A stretch of 64,000 nt of DNA, from NCBI RefSeq assembly GCF_025398735.1, contig NZ_CP104694.1, positions 3,435,001-3,499,000 of the forward strand. Direction: 5' to 3'. The notes below the pieces were generated by a model. That model had not been told where the DNA came from and ran no database searches. It saw only the letters and a list, made by a program, of their open reading frames with translations. The stretch comes from Tahibacter amnicola. Lineage in GTDB: Bacteria; Pseudomonadota; Gammaproteobacteria; Xanthomonadales; Rhodanobacteraceae. Made by a program: the position numbers and the translations under genes. Shown piece by piece: positions 17,786-32,700 of the stretch. Every line of letters begins with the position of its first letter. The first letter of the stretch is position 1.

Positions 17786-20700
17786 AAAGAAGGCACTGCT
17801 CGCGTTGCGCCCAACGGTGCACCTGTGGCGGTGGTACCTGGGCCGGTCTTCACTGAGTGCGTGGTGACAGAAACCAGACCGACCTTTTCCTCGTCGGAGT
17901 TGCAAGTGCCCGGCTCACGCAAAGCCGTGGCAGTGGTCGGTGTTTCCTGCCGGTTTCCCGGCGGAGCGAACTCTCCTTCGGAGTACTGGAACTTGCTGAG
18001 CAGCGGCCGGGAGGCCGTAGCGGCAGTGGATGGCCGCTGGCAGTGGCCGGCGACCGTCGATCTGGAGGGCAGCCACCGGGCGATCAATCAGGTGGGGCAT
18101 CTGTGGCGGATCGACGAGTTCGACGCGCAGTTCTTTCGCATTTCACCGCGCGAAGCCGAGCTGATGGATCCGCAGCATCGATTGCTGCTGGAGCTGAGCT
18201 GGGAGGCGCTCGAAGATGGCGGCTACGCACCGTCGAGCCTGGGCGGAAAGAGTGTCGGTGTATTCATCGGCGTCTGCCACGATGACTATCGCGATCTGCT
18301 GGCACGGCAGTTGACGTCGATCGATGCCTACGTGGGCTCCGGCAGTGCGCGTGCCGCGATCGCGAACCGCATGTCGCATTTCTACGATATCTGCGGGCCC
18401 AGTGTGTCGATCGACACGGCGTGCTCCAGCTCACTGGTGGCCTTGCACTATGCGGTCGAATCGATCAACAACGGTGACTGCACGCAAGCCCTGGTGGGAT
18501 CGGCCAACCTGATTTGTTCGGCGACGAACAGCATGGCCTACTACTCGGCGGGAATGCTGTCGCGGACCGGCGTCTGCAGCGCCTTTGATGCCAGCGCGGA
18601 CGGGTTTGTGCGTGGCGAAGGCGGCGCCATGTTGCTGCTCAAGCCGCTGGACATGGCGATTGAAGCCGGCGACACCATTTATGGCCTGGTGATCGGCAGC
18701 GCAGTGGGGCACGGTGGCCAGTCCGCATCGCTGACCGCGCCAAAGCCGGCGTCGCAGGCCGCCGTGATCGAGCGCGCCATCCGCAAGGCCGGTGTCGACG
18801 TTTCCACGGTGCAGTACATCGAGGCGCATGGAACCGGCACCACGCTGGGCGATCCGATCGAGATCGCCGGCCTGGCCGAGGCGTTCGACCGACTGGGCGC
18901 GCGTGAAACGGCGCAGCGGAAGGCGTTCCGGTGTGGAGTCGGCACCGTCAAGCCGAGCATCGGGCATCTGGAGGCGGCCGCTGGCTTCGCCGGGCTGATC
19001 AAGGTGTTCCTCGCCATGCGAAACCGGCGCATGCCGAAGACATTGCGGTTCAATCGCTTGAATCCCGGGATCGACCTGACCGGAACACCGTTCTACATCG
19101 TTGCCCAGGATGAGCCGTGGAAGTGCCTGGTGGATGAGAACAACGCACCTCTTCCACGCCGCGCCGGTGTCAGCAGCTTCGGCTCAGGCGGCATGAACGC
19201 GCATGTGGTGGTCGAGGAGTATTGCGAGCCTGCGACCGCCCAGCTGCCCGCAGCCCCGCTTCCGTCAGCCTGTCTCATCGTTCTGTCAGCCAGAACGGCG
19301 GAGCGTCTGGACGAGCAGGCCCGCCGGCTTCTGGTGGAAATCTCATCCGGACGCTTCATTGACGGGCAACTGCGCGATCTTGCGTACACGCTGCAGGTCG
19401 GGCGAGCGCCGATGGAACATCGCCTGGCGTTTTCGGCATCGTCGATCGACGATGTGATTCGGAAACTGTCGGCCTTCGTCGAACGCGGAACCGTTCCGTC
19501 TGCAAAGCCCGGAATTCACGTGGGCAACGTGAAGGAGAGCCGCGAGGTCATTGCTGTCCTGAACGAGGATTCGGGTCTCCAGGCTGGAATTTCTGCGGCT
19601 GTTGCCGCCGGCAAGTACACCAAGCTGCTGGACCTGTGGGTGCGGGGCTTGTCGTTCGACTGGGAGGTGCTGTACGCCGGTTCGGCGCAGCGTCCGCGCC
19701 GGATATCGCTGCCGACGTACCCGTTTGCGCGCGAGCGCTACTGGGTGCAGGCGGAGGAAGGGTTCGCCGCGGAGGCGGGCGCCACGTCGCACCTGCACCC
19801 GCTGGTGCACCGGAACAGCTCGGATCTGCAGGCGCAGCGTTTCAGCACGGATTTCACCGGTGAGGAGTTCTTCCTGCGGGATCATCGCGTGCAGGGATCA
19901 CCGGTGTTGCCGGGGGTTTGTTACCTCGAGATGGCGCGGGTGGCGGTGGAACACAGTGCCGGCCGGCGTGTGAACGTGCTCAGGGACGTGGTCTGGACGC
20001 GCCCGTTGCGCGTGTCGGAGCGCTGCGAGGTGCAGCTGGAGGTGTATCCGGCCGGTACGGACGAAGCGGAGTTCGTGGTGTTCTGCGGCGACAGCGAGTC
20101 GGGCCTGCACGCGCAGGGCCGTGCGTCGTGGCAGGAGCCATCGCGGGTGTCGGCGCAGCTGGACCTGGCGAGCCTGCGTGCGGGTTGTGTCGACGTGCTG
20201 GACCCGGAAGCGTGCTATGCGAGGTTCCGCGCGATGGGCCTGGATTACGGTCCGGCGCACCAGGGCCTGAGCTGGGTTGGCCGCGGCGTGAACGGCGTGC
20301 TGGCGCAGGTGCGCCTGCCGGTGAGCGTGGCTGCGACAGCCGATGCGTATGTGCTGCATCCGGGCCTGCTCGACAGTGCGCTGCAGGCCTCGGTGGCGCT
20401 GTGGAACCAGGACGGTACCGGTGCGGCACTGCCGTTTGCACTGGATCGGCTGGAAGTGCACGCGGCGATTCCGGCCGAAGCATGGGTGCAGGTCCGGGAT
20501 ATGACACCAACCGGCAGCCGCGTGCAGAAGCTCGATGCGGTGATCTGCGATGCGTCCGGCCGTGTGTGTGTGCAGCTGACGGGATTGGTACTGCGGCGCC
20601 TGGAGCCGGCGGTGCCGGCGCGGACGCTGCTGCTGGCGCGGCGCTGGCAGGCGCAGCCGGCAGCCATCGGCACGGGTGCCACCGGCGGTGTGCAGGGTGT

Positions 20701-23700
20701 CATTGTGGATCCGGCCTACGCCGGCCATGTCGCCACACTGGCCCAGCGCGACCCACAGGTGCGCTGGAGCGTGTTGGCGGACGTGCCGGACGCGGCGGCG
20801 CGGGTGAACGCCTGGGGAGAACAGGTGTTGTCGCAGGTGCAGCAGCTGCTGCGCGAGCACCCGCGCGAGGCGCTGCTGCAGGTACTGGTCGCGCAGGACA
20901 GCGAAGCGGCGTTCGCGCTCAGTGGCCTGCTCAAGAGCGTGCAGCGCGAGAACCCGGATGTGGTGGGCCAGGTCATCGGCCTGCCGGCCACGGCGGATGT
21001 CGCGGCGATAGAGCGGGCGGTGGCGGAGAACCGGACAGTGCGCCGCGATGCGGAGATCCGCTACGTGGCCGGCGAGCGCCGGGTGTGTGTGCTGGAAGAG
21101 TTGCCCACCGCAGAGGGCACTGTGTCGCTGCCGTGGAAGGCGGACGGTGTGTACCTGGTGAGTGGTGGCGGTGGTGGCCTGGGGCTGCTGCTGGCCGAGG
21201 AGATCACCCGTCGTGCGCCGCGCGCGCGCGTGGTGTTGCTGGGTCGCAGTGCGCTCGATGCACAGCGGGCGGAACGGCTGGCGGCCTGGCAGGGCGAGGG
21301 GCGTCGGATCGATTACCGGCGTGTGGATGTGAGCGATGCGGGCGCGGTGCAGTCCTGTGTCGCGGCGCTCGTCGCCGAGCACGGCCGCCTGGACGGCGTG
21401 GTGCACGCGGCTGGCGTGCTGCGCGACAGCTTCGCGCGGAACAAGACCGCGGCCGAGCTGCAGGCGGTGCTGTCGCCGAAGGTGAATGGGGTGGTGAACC
21501 TGGACCGGGCGGTGGCTGGCCTGGATCTGGATTGCTTCGTGCTGTTCTCGTCGATGTCGGGCCAGGTGGGGAATGTGGGCCAGGCCGACTATGCCCTGGC
21601 GAACGCCTACCTGGATGGCTATGCGCAGGATCGCCAGGCGCGGGTGATGCGTGGCGAAGCGCATGGCCGGACGCTGTCGGTGAGCTGGCCGCTGTGGCGC
21701 TCGGGCGGTATGCAGGCGGAAGCGGCGACGCTGGCGTGGATGGCGCGCGAGGGGCTGGAGTCGCTGGAGAACGCGGCGGGCCTTGCGGCGCTGTATGCGG
21801 CATGGAACAGCGGTGAATCGCATGTGGGCGTGGTGGTGGGGCGTGGCTGGTCCGCGGATGCGGCAACGGCATCCATCGTCGCAAACGTGGCAAATGCCAC
21901 ATCGCTGGATGTGACACCCGTGGTCGATATCCATGGGGACGACACTGAAGCCCTGCGTGACCAGGCCGTGCGCTATGTGACGCGCCGCCTGGCGGCAACG
22001 CTGAAGCTGTCGCCGGACCGGATGGCGCCGGACGAGGGCCTGGAGCGCTACGGGATCGACTCGATCCTGGCGCTGAAGCTGGTGGACGAACTGGAAGCGC
22101 TGTTTGGTCCGCTGTCCAAGACGTTGTTGTTCGAATACCAGAGCGTGGCGGCGTTGACGGACTACTTCCTGGAGCGGCACCGGGAGACGCTGGTGGCGCA
22201 GCTGCGGCCGCGTACGCGTGCGGTGGCCGCAACACCGGCGGTGTCGGTCAGTGAGCCGATGCCCCGCGCCCGCGAGGCTCGGCCGGTGCGGACACGCGCG
22301 GTTGAACCACTGTCGATGCCCCAAACCGAAGGCATGGCCATCGCCATCGTGGGGCAGAGCGGTCGCTATCCGCAGGCGGCAACGGTCGAGGAATACTGGA
22401 CGAACCTGAGCCAGGGCCGGGACTGCGTGACCGAGATTCCGCCGGAACGGTGGGATCATCGCCCGTACTTCGATCCGCAGAAGGGCGTGCCGGGCAAGAC
22501 CTACAGCAAATGGGGCGGCTTCATCGATGGTGTCGATGAGTTCGATCCGCTGTTCTTCAATATCGCGCCGCGGGAAGCGGAGTTCATGGATCCGCAGGAG
22601 CGGTTGTTCCTGCAGTGTGCCTACGCGACGCTGGAAGATGCGGGCTACACACGGGAGCGCCTGCGCGGCGGACAGCCGCAGGGTGCGCGTGTCGGCGTGT
22701 TCGTCGGCGTGATGTACGAGGAGTACCAGCTGTACGGCGCACAGGCGCAGGCGGCGGGAGAGGGCTTTGCACTGGGCGGCAATGCCTCGTCGATTGCCAA
22801 CCGGGTGTCGTATTGCCTGAACTTCCAGGGCCCGAGCCTGGCAGTGGACACGATGTGTTCCAGTTCCCTCACGGCGCTGCACCTGGCCTGCCAGAGCCTG
22901 CAGAACGGGGAATGCGAAGCGGCACTGGCGGGTGGCGTGAACGTCTCGGTGCACCCGAACAAGTACCTGATCCTGGCTCAGGGGCAGTTCGCCTCGAGCA
23001 CGGGGCGCTGCGAGAGCTTCGGCCGGGGCGGTGACGGCTACGTGCCGGGCGAAGGCGTCGGTGCGGTGCTGCTCAAGCCGCTGGCGCAGGCGATCGAAGC
23101 GGGTGACCGGATTCATGGCGTGATCCGCGGCACGAGCATCAATCACGGCGGCAAGACCAACGGCTACACGGTGCCCAATCCACAGGCACAGACCCAGTTG
23201 ATCGCGGAAACGTTGCGCAAGGCCGGCGTGGATGCGCGGACGATCAGCTATGTCGAAGCGCACGGTACGGGCACGTCGCTGGGCGATCCCATCGAGATTG
23301 CGGGCCTGACCCAGGCCTATGCGGCGCACACGGAAGAGCGCCAGTACTGCGCGATCGGGTCGGCGAAGTCGAACATCGGTCACCTGGAAAGCGCCGCGGG
23401 TATCGCCGCGCTGGCCAAGGTGCTGCTGCAGATGAAGCACGGCCAGCTGGTGCCGTCACTGCATGCGGAGGCGCTGAATCCGAATATCCCGTTCGAGCAG
23501 ACACCGTTCCGCGTGCAGCGCACGCTGCAGGCCTGGAACCGACCGCAGCTGGAGGTGAATGGGCAGCTGCAGGAACAGCCGCGTCGCGCCGGCATCTCGT
23601 CGTTCGGGGCGGGTGGATCGAATGCGCACCTGATCCTCGAAGAGTACGTAGCGCCCGCGGAACCGCCGGCCTTGCCATTCACGCCGGATCGGCCGGCGCT

Positions 23701-26700
23701 GATCGTGGTGTCGGCACGCACCGATGACCGGCTGCGCGAACGCGTGCAGCAACTGCTGGCACACACGGCGACGCTGGAGGACGCCTCGCTGGCCAGCCTG
23801 GCCTACACGCTGCAGGTGGGCCGCGAAGCGATGGACCACCGCCTGGGCCTGCTGGTGACGAGCCTGGCCGAGCTGCGCGGCAAGCTGCAGCAGTACCTGG
23901 CCGACGACGCCGCTATCGAGGAGTGTTACCGGGGCGAGGTGCGCAAGCACCGCGAGGCCATGGCCCTGTTCGCGATCGATGCTGATCTGCGCGCGACCGT
24001 GGAAGGCTGGGTAACGAAGGGCAAGTACGACAAGCTGCTGGACGTGTGGGTGAAGGGCCTGCCGATCGACTGGGAGAAGCTCTATGCCGACGCGCCGGTG
24101 CGACCGCGCACACTGTCGTTGCCGACCTATCCGTTTGCGCGGGAACGCTACTGGGCAGAGACTGGCCTCGCGGCGCACGCAATGGCCGCTCAAATGCCGT
24201 CCGTTGCCGTCGATGCTGGGCCGGACAATGCCTGCAACCTGCTCGTCGAAGAATGGCGCGACAGCGAACTCAGAACAGGCGGCCAGTCGACGCACACCGT
24301 CGCTGTGCTGTTGTCGGATCCGCAGCTTCGCCAAGTGCTCGTCGAAACGCTGGAGCGCCTGGGATCTTCCATCCGCGTTGTCTTTCCCGATACGGACCTG
24401 CTCAGGTCGACCGGCGAGAACGGGCAATCGACTCCGCGATATGCCGACGCTTCGGCGGAGCGCTTCGCGGCGCTGTTTGCATCGGCCCAGATCAGTCACT
24501 TCGCGATCGATGCGGTGTGGTACCTGTGGCCGCTGGAAGACCAGGCGGTCATCGAAGACGACACGCTCGTTCTGCGGCTGCTCCAGGGAATGGTGCGCGC
24601 GGGGATGGGCAAGGGCAGGTTGCTGCTGGCGGCGGAGTATGCGTCGCCGCTGCAACGCTGTTACCTGGAGTCCTGGATTGGTTACGCCAATTCCATCCGT
24701 CGCACGCAGCCCGGGCTTGCCGTTGCTGTGGTTCATGGGCAGGCGCACGCCACGGATGATCAGAGTGGACGCATCGCCACGTGGGCGGCGCGAATGCTGG
24801 TCGAGCAGCAGGCTGATCACGTGGAAAGCGCGCACTATGCGGGCGGCCGACGCCAGACGCTCTTCACCCGTTCCAGCACGGCGCAAAGCCAATCTGCACG
24901 TCCTGCATTCCGCCATGGGGGCACCTATCTGATCACTGGTGGCCTGGGCGGGATCGGATTCGCGCTCGCGAAGCACCTTGCGGGCCGATACCAGGCTAGC
25001 CTTGTGCTGACCGGGCGCTCGGCAATCGACGACGACAAGCGGCGTCAGCTCGACACGCTGCGCGCCCTGGGTGGGAGCCCCCTGTACCGCAGCGCCGATG
25101 TGAGCTCTCCGGCGCAGATGGAATCGGCGCTTTCGGTGGCCGAGCATGAATTCGGCGCGCTGCACGGCGTGATCCATGCCGCCGGCAGCAAGGCCGGCGT
25201 GAATTTCCTGGATGCGGACCCCGCGGAGTTTGAAGCCGTCCTGTCCGCAAAAATCTCAGGCACGCGCGTGCTCTCCGGCCTGCTTCAGCACCGTGACGTC
25301 GACTTCCTTTGCTATTTCTCCTCCATTGCCGCATCGCTGGGTGATTTCGGTTCCTGCGACTACGCCGTTGCGAATCGGTTTGAACTGGCGTTCGCCAAAT
25401 ATGCCGCCCGGAACGCCATGGCGATCTGCTGGCCCCTGTGGAGCGATGGCGGGATGGGGCTCGGCGACGCCGCAGGCACCCGCATGTATCTCCAGTTGAC
25501 CGGCCAACGGGCGCTATCGACCAGGGAAGGTATTGAACTGTGTGAATACCTGCTTGCCGAGCGCCAGGAGACGGGCGCTACGCACGCGCTGGTCATGGTT
25601 CCGCGAGCACACGGTACGACGCCTACAGACAACGAGCGTGCCAGCACGATCCGCTTGCCTCGCGATACCGATGTGGCTGTCGGAGCACGCACGGCCCCGG
25701 CGTTCGTCGAACGCGTGAAGCGTGATGTGGCGATACTGGCAGGCGAGGTGCTCAAGCTGCCGATCGAGCGACTGCACACCGACGACAGCTTTGCGGACCT
25801 TGGTTTCGACTCCGTTAGCCTCGTGGCGTTCGCCAACAAGTTGTCGACGCATTTTGGCCTGGATCTTCTGCCATCCGTGTTCTTCAGCTACTCCAGCGTC
25901 AATGCGCTGTCCGACGCGCTGGTTTCGCAGCGGTTGGGCGCCTTAGAGCACGCCTATCCGCAACAGGCGTCCCACGACGATGAAGCATTGTCCGCACTGG
26001 TCGTCGATTCCGCCAACGCCGGCGATCTGTCGTCGCGCCCTCGCGATGGGGAGCCGGGTCCTTCCGCTGCGCGGGAACCCATCGCCATTGTTGGCATGAG
26101 CGGACGCTTTCCGGGTGCACGCACGATCAGCGAGTTCTGGAACCTGCTCCTTGCTGGCACCAATGCGGTGGGCGAGATACCGGCGGATCGATTCGACTGG
26201 CGCCGCCACTATCAGCCCGGCAACCCGCTCCCGCCGGGGGCGATCAGTGCCAGGTGGCTGGGTGCACTCTCCGGGATCGACGAGTTCGACCCGGCATTTT
26301 TCGAGATTTCGCGCCCCGAAGCGGAGTTGATGGACCCGCGACAGCGTCTGCTCCTGCAGGAAGCGTATTCCGCATTGGAAGACGCAGGCTGTGGTGACGC
26401 CGGTGCCGACCCGCGGCGCGTGGGCGTCTTCGTCGGTGTGGAGCAGGGGGACTATCGGCAGTCGTCACCGCACAGCGAGAATTTCAGCGGAATTCATGAC
26501 GGTATCCTGGCAGCCAGGCTCTCGTACTTCCTGAACCTGACCGGCCCCACGATGGCCATCAATACGGCCTGCTCCTCGGGTCTGGTGGCTTTGCACCAAG
26601 CCTGTATGAGTCTGCGTGAAGGCGGATGCGACAGCGCGATTGCCGCAGCAGCCAATCTACTGCTGACGCCGAAGAACTACATCGCCATGAGCCATGCGGG

Positions 26701-29700
26701 CATGCTCTCGGCAGATGGCCAGTGTCGCGCCTTCGACCGTCGCGCTGACGGCATTGTGCCGGGTGAAGCGGTCGTCGCCGTCGTGCTCAAGCCGTTGTCG
26801 CGCGCCCTCGCGGACAACGACAGGATCTACGCGCTCATCGAAGGCAGCGGGATCAACGGCGACGGCCGGACCAATGGACTGACCGCGCCCAACGGCACCG
26901 CCCAGGCCGAGTTGATCGAGGATGTATACCGGCGCGCCGGCGTTGCGCCGGACGATATCGGCTACATCGTTGCCCACGGCACCGGCACGCGGCTCGGTGA
27001 TCCCGTCGAAGTCGGCGCGTTGAATCAGGTCTTTGCGAACAGCCGCAGGCGTGGACCCTTCTGCGCGTTGACCTCCACGAAGACCAATATTGGACACACG
27101 TTTGCTGCGTCAGGATTGGTCAGCCTCGTCAATGCGGTGCTCGCTCTCAGGCATGGCGTGATTCCGGCGAGCCTGAACTGCGAGGCGCTGAGTGACTATG
27201 TCGACTGGTCCAGCAGTCCGTTTTACGTCAATCGGAAGACCTCGACATGGCCGGATGACGCGGGCAGGCAGCGTTTCGCTGCCGTGAGCGCATTCGGCAT
27301 GAGCGGCACCAATGCGCACGTTGTCCTGCGTGCATTCTCAAACGCCCATGCGGCGACCACGCCAACGCACGTGCCGAATATCCTGGTCCCGCTTTCCGCC
27401 AAGACCGAACAGGCTTTACAGAATCGCGCGGTGGACCTTCGGAACCTGCTACTGCAGCACCGCGGCGAGTGGACACCGGAGCAGATGACCGCTCTGAGCT
27501 ACACGCTGCTTTCGCGCCGGCCGCATTTCCCTGTCCGCCTTGCGTTTGTCGCAACGGATGTGTCGCAGGCAATTGAGGTGCTGTCCGCAATCAGTGCCGG
27601 CGACGTTTCGCCTGCCGTTCGACGCGGCAAGGTTTCAAAGGGATTCTTGAAGGAAAGTGCAAACGCCGCGCAGGTCGCGCGACTGATCGCGGCGCTTGCG
27701 TCGCAGGCAGACGATGCGCGGGCTCATCGGGCGTCCCTGGAAGAACTCGCCCGTTGGTACTGCCAGGGCTATACCCTGGATGCTGAAGCGCTGTTCTCCC
27801 CGGGAGCACGGCAACTGCTGTCGCTGCCGACGTACCCGTTTGCGCGCGAACGCTACTGGGTGCAGGCGGAGGAAGGATTCGCCGCGGAGGCGGGCGCCAC
27901 GTCGCAGCTGCACCCGCTGGTGCACCGGAACAGCTCGGATCTGCAGGCACAGCGTTTCAGCACGGGGTTCACGGGCCAGGAGTTCTTCCTGCGGGATCAT
28001 CGCGTGCAGGGATCACCGGTGTTGCCGGGGGTTTGTTACCTCGAGATGGCGCGGGTGGCGGTGGAACACAGTGCCGGCCGGCGTGTGAACGTGCTCAGGG
28101 ACGTGGTCTGGACGCGCCCGTTGCGCGTGTCGGAGCGCTGCGAGGTGCAGCTGGAGGTGTATCCGGCCGGTACGGACGAAGCGGAGTTCGTGGTGTTCTG
28201 CGGCGACAGCGAGTCGGGCCTGCATGCGCAGGGCCGTGCGTCGTGGCAGGAGCCATCGCGGGTGTCGGAGCAGCTGGACCTGGCGAGCCTGCGTGCGGGT
28301 TGTGTCGACGTGCTGGACCCGGAAGCGTGCTATGCGAGGTTCCGCGCGATGGGCCTGGATTACGGTCCGGCGCACCAGGGCCTGAGCTGGGTTGGCCGCG
28401 GCGTGAACGGCGTGCTGGCGCAGGTGCGCCTGCCGGTGAGCGTGGCTGCGACAGCCGGTGCGTATGTGTTGCATCCGGGCCTGCTCGACAGTGCCTTGCA
28501 GGCCTCGGTGGGATTGTGGAACCAGGACGGTACCGGTGCGGCACTGCCGTTTGCACTGGATCGACTGGAAGTGCACGCGGCGATTCCGGCCGAAGCATGG
28601 GTGCAGGTCCGCGACGTGACCGTGGCGGGCAGCCGCATGCAGGCGCTCGATATCGATGTCTGCGATGCCTCGGGCACCGTGTGTGTGCGTTTGCAGGGCT
28701 TCCGGGCCCGGGTGCTGGAGGCTGCACCCGTTGGCACTGGCCTCGATCGTCCCGACGAGGACGAATCGCCGCGCGAGGCGCTGACCTTGCTGCCGCATTG
28801 GGAACCGCAGTGGCCGCCGGTGGGCGCGCCATGGCCGTCGCCCGAGTGCCGGGTGTTGCTGATCGGTGCGACGCCACGCCAGCAACAGGCCTGGAGCGCA
28901 CGTCATGCGCAGGTGCATTGCCTGAACATGGCTGCGGCGACCTTGATCGATGAGCTGGCCGGGCAGATCGCGACGCTTGGTGGTATCGACCATGTGGTGT
29001 GGATCGCTCCGCAGTGCACCGACGAGGACCTGATCGAGGCCCAGTCCGTCGGCGTGATCGGTCTGTTCCGGCTGGTAAAGGCGCTGTTGTCGCTGGGCCA
29101 CGGCCGCTCGGCGCTGGCGATGAGCATCGTGACGCGGCAGGCGCAGGCGGTTCGCCGCGGCGATCGTCTCGACCCGGCGCACAGTAGCGTGCACGGCATG
29201 GTGGGTTCACTCGCCAAGGAGTACCCGCACTGGAAGATCCGCCTGGTGGACGTGCCGGCAGAGGAATCGACTGAAGCGGATCTGCATCGGGACGCCTGGC
29301 TGTCGCTGCCGGCAGATCCGCAGGGCGACGCCTGGGTCTACCGCGGCGGCGAGTGGTATCGGCAGCAGCTGTTGCTGTGCGAACAACCGCCGGCAACGGC
29401 GAGTGCGTACCGGCGTGGCGGTGTGTATGTCGTGATCGGCGGTGCCGGCGGCATTGGCGAAGTGTGGAGCGAACACCTGATTCGTCGCTACGACGCCCAG
29501 GTGATCTGGATCGGCCGGCGCGCACAGGACGCAAGGATCGCCCGCACGATCGAACGGCTCGCGGCGTTCGGCCCGGCGCCGCAGTATCTGCAGGCCGATG
29601 CGGCCGATCGTGTTTCGCTGCAGGCTGCCTACGAAACCATCAAGCGACGCTACGGGCAAATCCACGGTGTGGTTCATGCAGCGATCGCGCTGCTGGACCA

Positions 29701-32700
29701 GAGCCTCCTGCAGATGGACGAGGCGCGCTTCCGGCAAAGCCTGCGGGCCAAGGTCGACGTCAGCGTGCGCCTGGCCCAGGTGTTCGCGGAAGAACCACTG
29801 GATTTCGTGCTGTTCTTCTCGTCGCTGCAAAGCCTTTCCAAGCTGCCGGGCCAGAGCAACTACGCGGCCGGCTGCACGTTCAAGGATGCCTTTGCCCGGC
29901 AGCTGGGACAGCGCTGGTCGTGTGCGGTCAAGACGATGAACTGGGGTTACTGGGGCAGCGTGGGCGTAGTGGCCACCGATGACTACCGGGCCCGGATGGC
30001 ACAGCAGGGCGTGGGTTCGATCGAGCCTGCGGAAGCCATGCGGGCGCTTGAAGGACTGATGCGCCACCGCTCGGAGCAACTCGCCTACGTGGCGATCGAC
30101 AAGCCAGGGGCCGTATCCGTCGTGAACGGTGTGACCGAGCGCATCATCCAGTCGCAGAGCGATCTTACGGCACTCGGCGAAGAATCATTGCTGCGCGCGA
30201 TCGGCCCGCGCGCACCGGCGGGCAACACGGCTGCAGAAGATATTTGCCATGTCATTGCGAACGCCGTTGTCGGGTTTCTGCGCAGACAATGCGAAAGCCT
30301 GGGGCCTACTGCTTTCCGACTGCTGGAAATCGGTGCAGGCGCGGGCGCAACCAGCGGGAAAGTTTTCGAACACATCGCGCAAGCCCGGCTGGCGGTGGTG
30401 GAGTATACGTGTACCGATAGTTCCGCGGGACTCGTCGATCGGGCCAGGCATGAGCATGCCGCCCTTGCACCCTACGCGACCCACCGCGTAGCGGACCTCG
30501 AGCGAGCGCTTGATCTGCAGGGAATCGCGGTTGCTGCCTACGATGTGCTCATTGCAACGAGCCTTCACGCCACGCAGAACATTCGCCACGCGCTGCGTCA
30601 TGCCAAGGGTGCCTTGAAGGCCAACGGCCTGCTCGTGTTGACCGTTGCCACATCGCCGTCACTCCCTGCACAGACATGGGGGCAGATTCTCGCTGAGGAA
30701 GGATTCACTCCGGTTGTGACGCCGGATGCGGGTACAGGCCTGGAAAAGCCGGTTCTGTTCGCCGTCAGTGACGGTGTGATCCGGCAGCGCCTGCAAGGCC
30801 GGCGCCCCGGGGTGACGAGTGACGCCGTGCAGGTGCTCATGCCGATCAGACGCGAGGAAAGCACGCGTGCCGCGAGCGACGTACCTGTAGCTGTCGCTGT
30901 CGCCAACGACCTCGGGGCAAAGGTAGATACGGCGGTCCGTGGTGCGATCGCAAAGTACCTGCGCCTGAGCATCACTGATATCGACCAGGATGCCGCCTTC
31001 CAGGAACTCGGCTTCGACTCGATCAGTTTCGTCGACCTGTGCAATGCGCTGAACGAGCGCTTCGGTCTCGCGCTGAGCCCCACGGCGTTCTTTGAATTTC
31101 CGACCGTCGAGCAATACATCAACCACCTGGTCAGTGAGCACGGTCCGGCATTGTCGAAGGTGTTCGGAATCGATGCGTCTCCGACGGAGGTCGCTCCAGT
31201 CATCGGGCCAGCGCGATCCGTCGCGCGCGCGGTCACCCACCGGATTTCACGGGCGGGCACGGAGAACACCGAGGCGGAAGCCCAGGCGGTGCGCAGGCAC
31301 GAGCCGATCGCGATCATCGGCGTCAGCTGTGCGTTCCCCGGCGCCGCTGATCTCGACACGTTCTGGAACGTTCTTGATTCCGGCACGCAGTGCATCACGG
31401 AAATCCCGTCGTCGCGCTGGGACTGGAGAGCGCTCTGGGGTGACCCCCTGGCCGAGCCGAACCGGACGAACGTGAAATGGGGCGGTTTCGTTGACGGTGT
31501 AGACGAATTCGATTCGCTGTTCTTCGGCATATCGCCACGCGAAGCGGAGCTGATGGACCCGCAGCAACGGCTTCTGCTGACACATGCGTGGAACGCGATC
31601 GAGGATGCGGGCTATTCACCCCGGAGTCTGCGCGGCATGCGCGCCGGGGTGTTCGTCGGAACCGACGACACCGGATACGGAAGACTGCTCGCGGAAATGG
31701 GCGTTGCGATCGAGTCGTACAGTGCGACCGGCGCCGTCTCGTCCATCGGCCCGGCACGCCTCAGCTTCCTGTTCGACTGGCATGGCCCCAGCGAACCGGT
31801 CGAAACTGCCTGCTCGAGCTCACTGGTGGCAATCCAGCGTGCAGTGGAAGCCCTGCGCCGTGGTGATGCCGAGCTGGCACTGGCCGGTGGCGTCAACACG
31901 ATCGTGAGCCCGTGGGCGCACATCAGCTTCAACAAGGCCGGCATGCTGGCGGATGATGGCCGCTGCAAGACGTTTTCGCACGACGCGGACGGGTATGTAC
32001 GCGCGGAAGGCGTCGGCATGCTGCTGCTCAAGACGCTCTCCGCAGCGGAACGCGACGGCGATTCCGTTTACGCGTTGATTCGCGGAGCGGGGATCAACCA
32101 TGGCGGGCGCGTGGGTTCGCTCACTGCGCCAAATCCGCGCGCGCAAGCGGACGTCGTAAAGGCTGCACTCGCGGATGCGGGGGTCAAGCCGGGCGAGATC
32201 ACCTATATCGAGGCCCACGGGACCGGTACGGCGCTCGGTGATCCCATCGAGATCCATGCCCTCAAGATGGCGTTCAAGGAATCGAACGAAGGGTTCGCAT
32301 CAGTGGGCCAGGCTGTGTGCGGCATCGGCTCGGTCAAGACCAACATCGGTCATGCGGAACTGGCAGCCGGCGTCGCGGGCGTGATCAAGGTCCTGCTGCA
32401 GCTCAGGCACAGGACACTGGCGCGAAGCCTGAATTTCGATGCGATCAATCCGCATATCCAGCTCGACGGCAGTCCGTTCTACATCGTCGATGAACGCAGG
32501 CCCTGGGTTGCCCGCATGGACGACCGCGGCAACGAGCTGCCGCGAATCGCTGGCGTCAGTTCATTCGGATTTGGTGGCGTAAACGCACATGTCATTGTGG
32601 AGGAGTATCGCGGTTCTGCGCAGCATCGCAGCGACGTGGACGCCGCCGCGCCCGCGTCCGCGATGATCCTGCTGTCGGCAAGGAGCGCGAGCGCTCTGGA

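Noticed and set aside
19898-23440. Minus-strand open frame of about 1180 aa, with a sister at 38597-42118
   Set aside because: It mirrors the DH-KR-ACP-KS blocks on the plus strand, has low-complexity His/Arg/Gln-rich composition, and appears wherever the repeat appears. It is a shadow of GC-rich codon usage.
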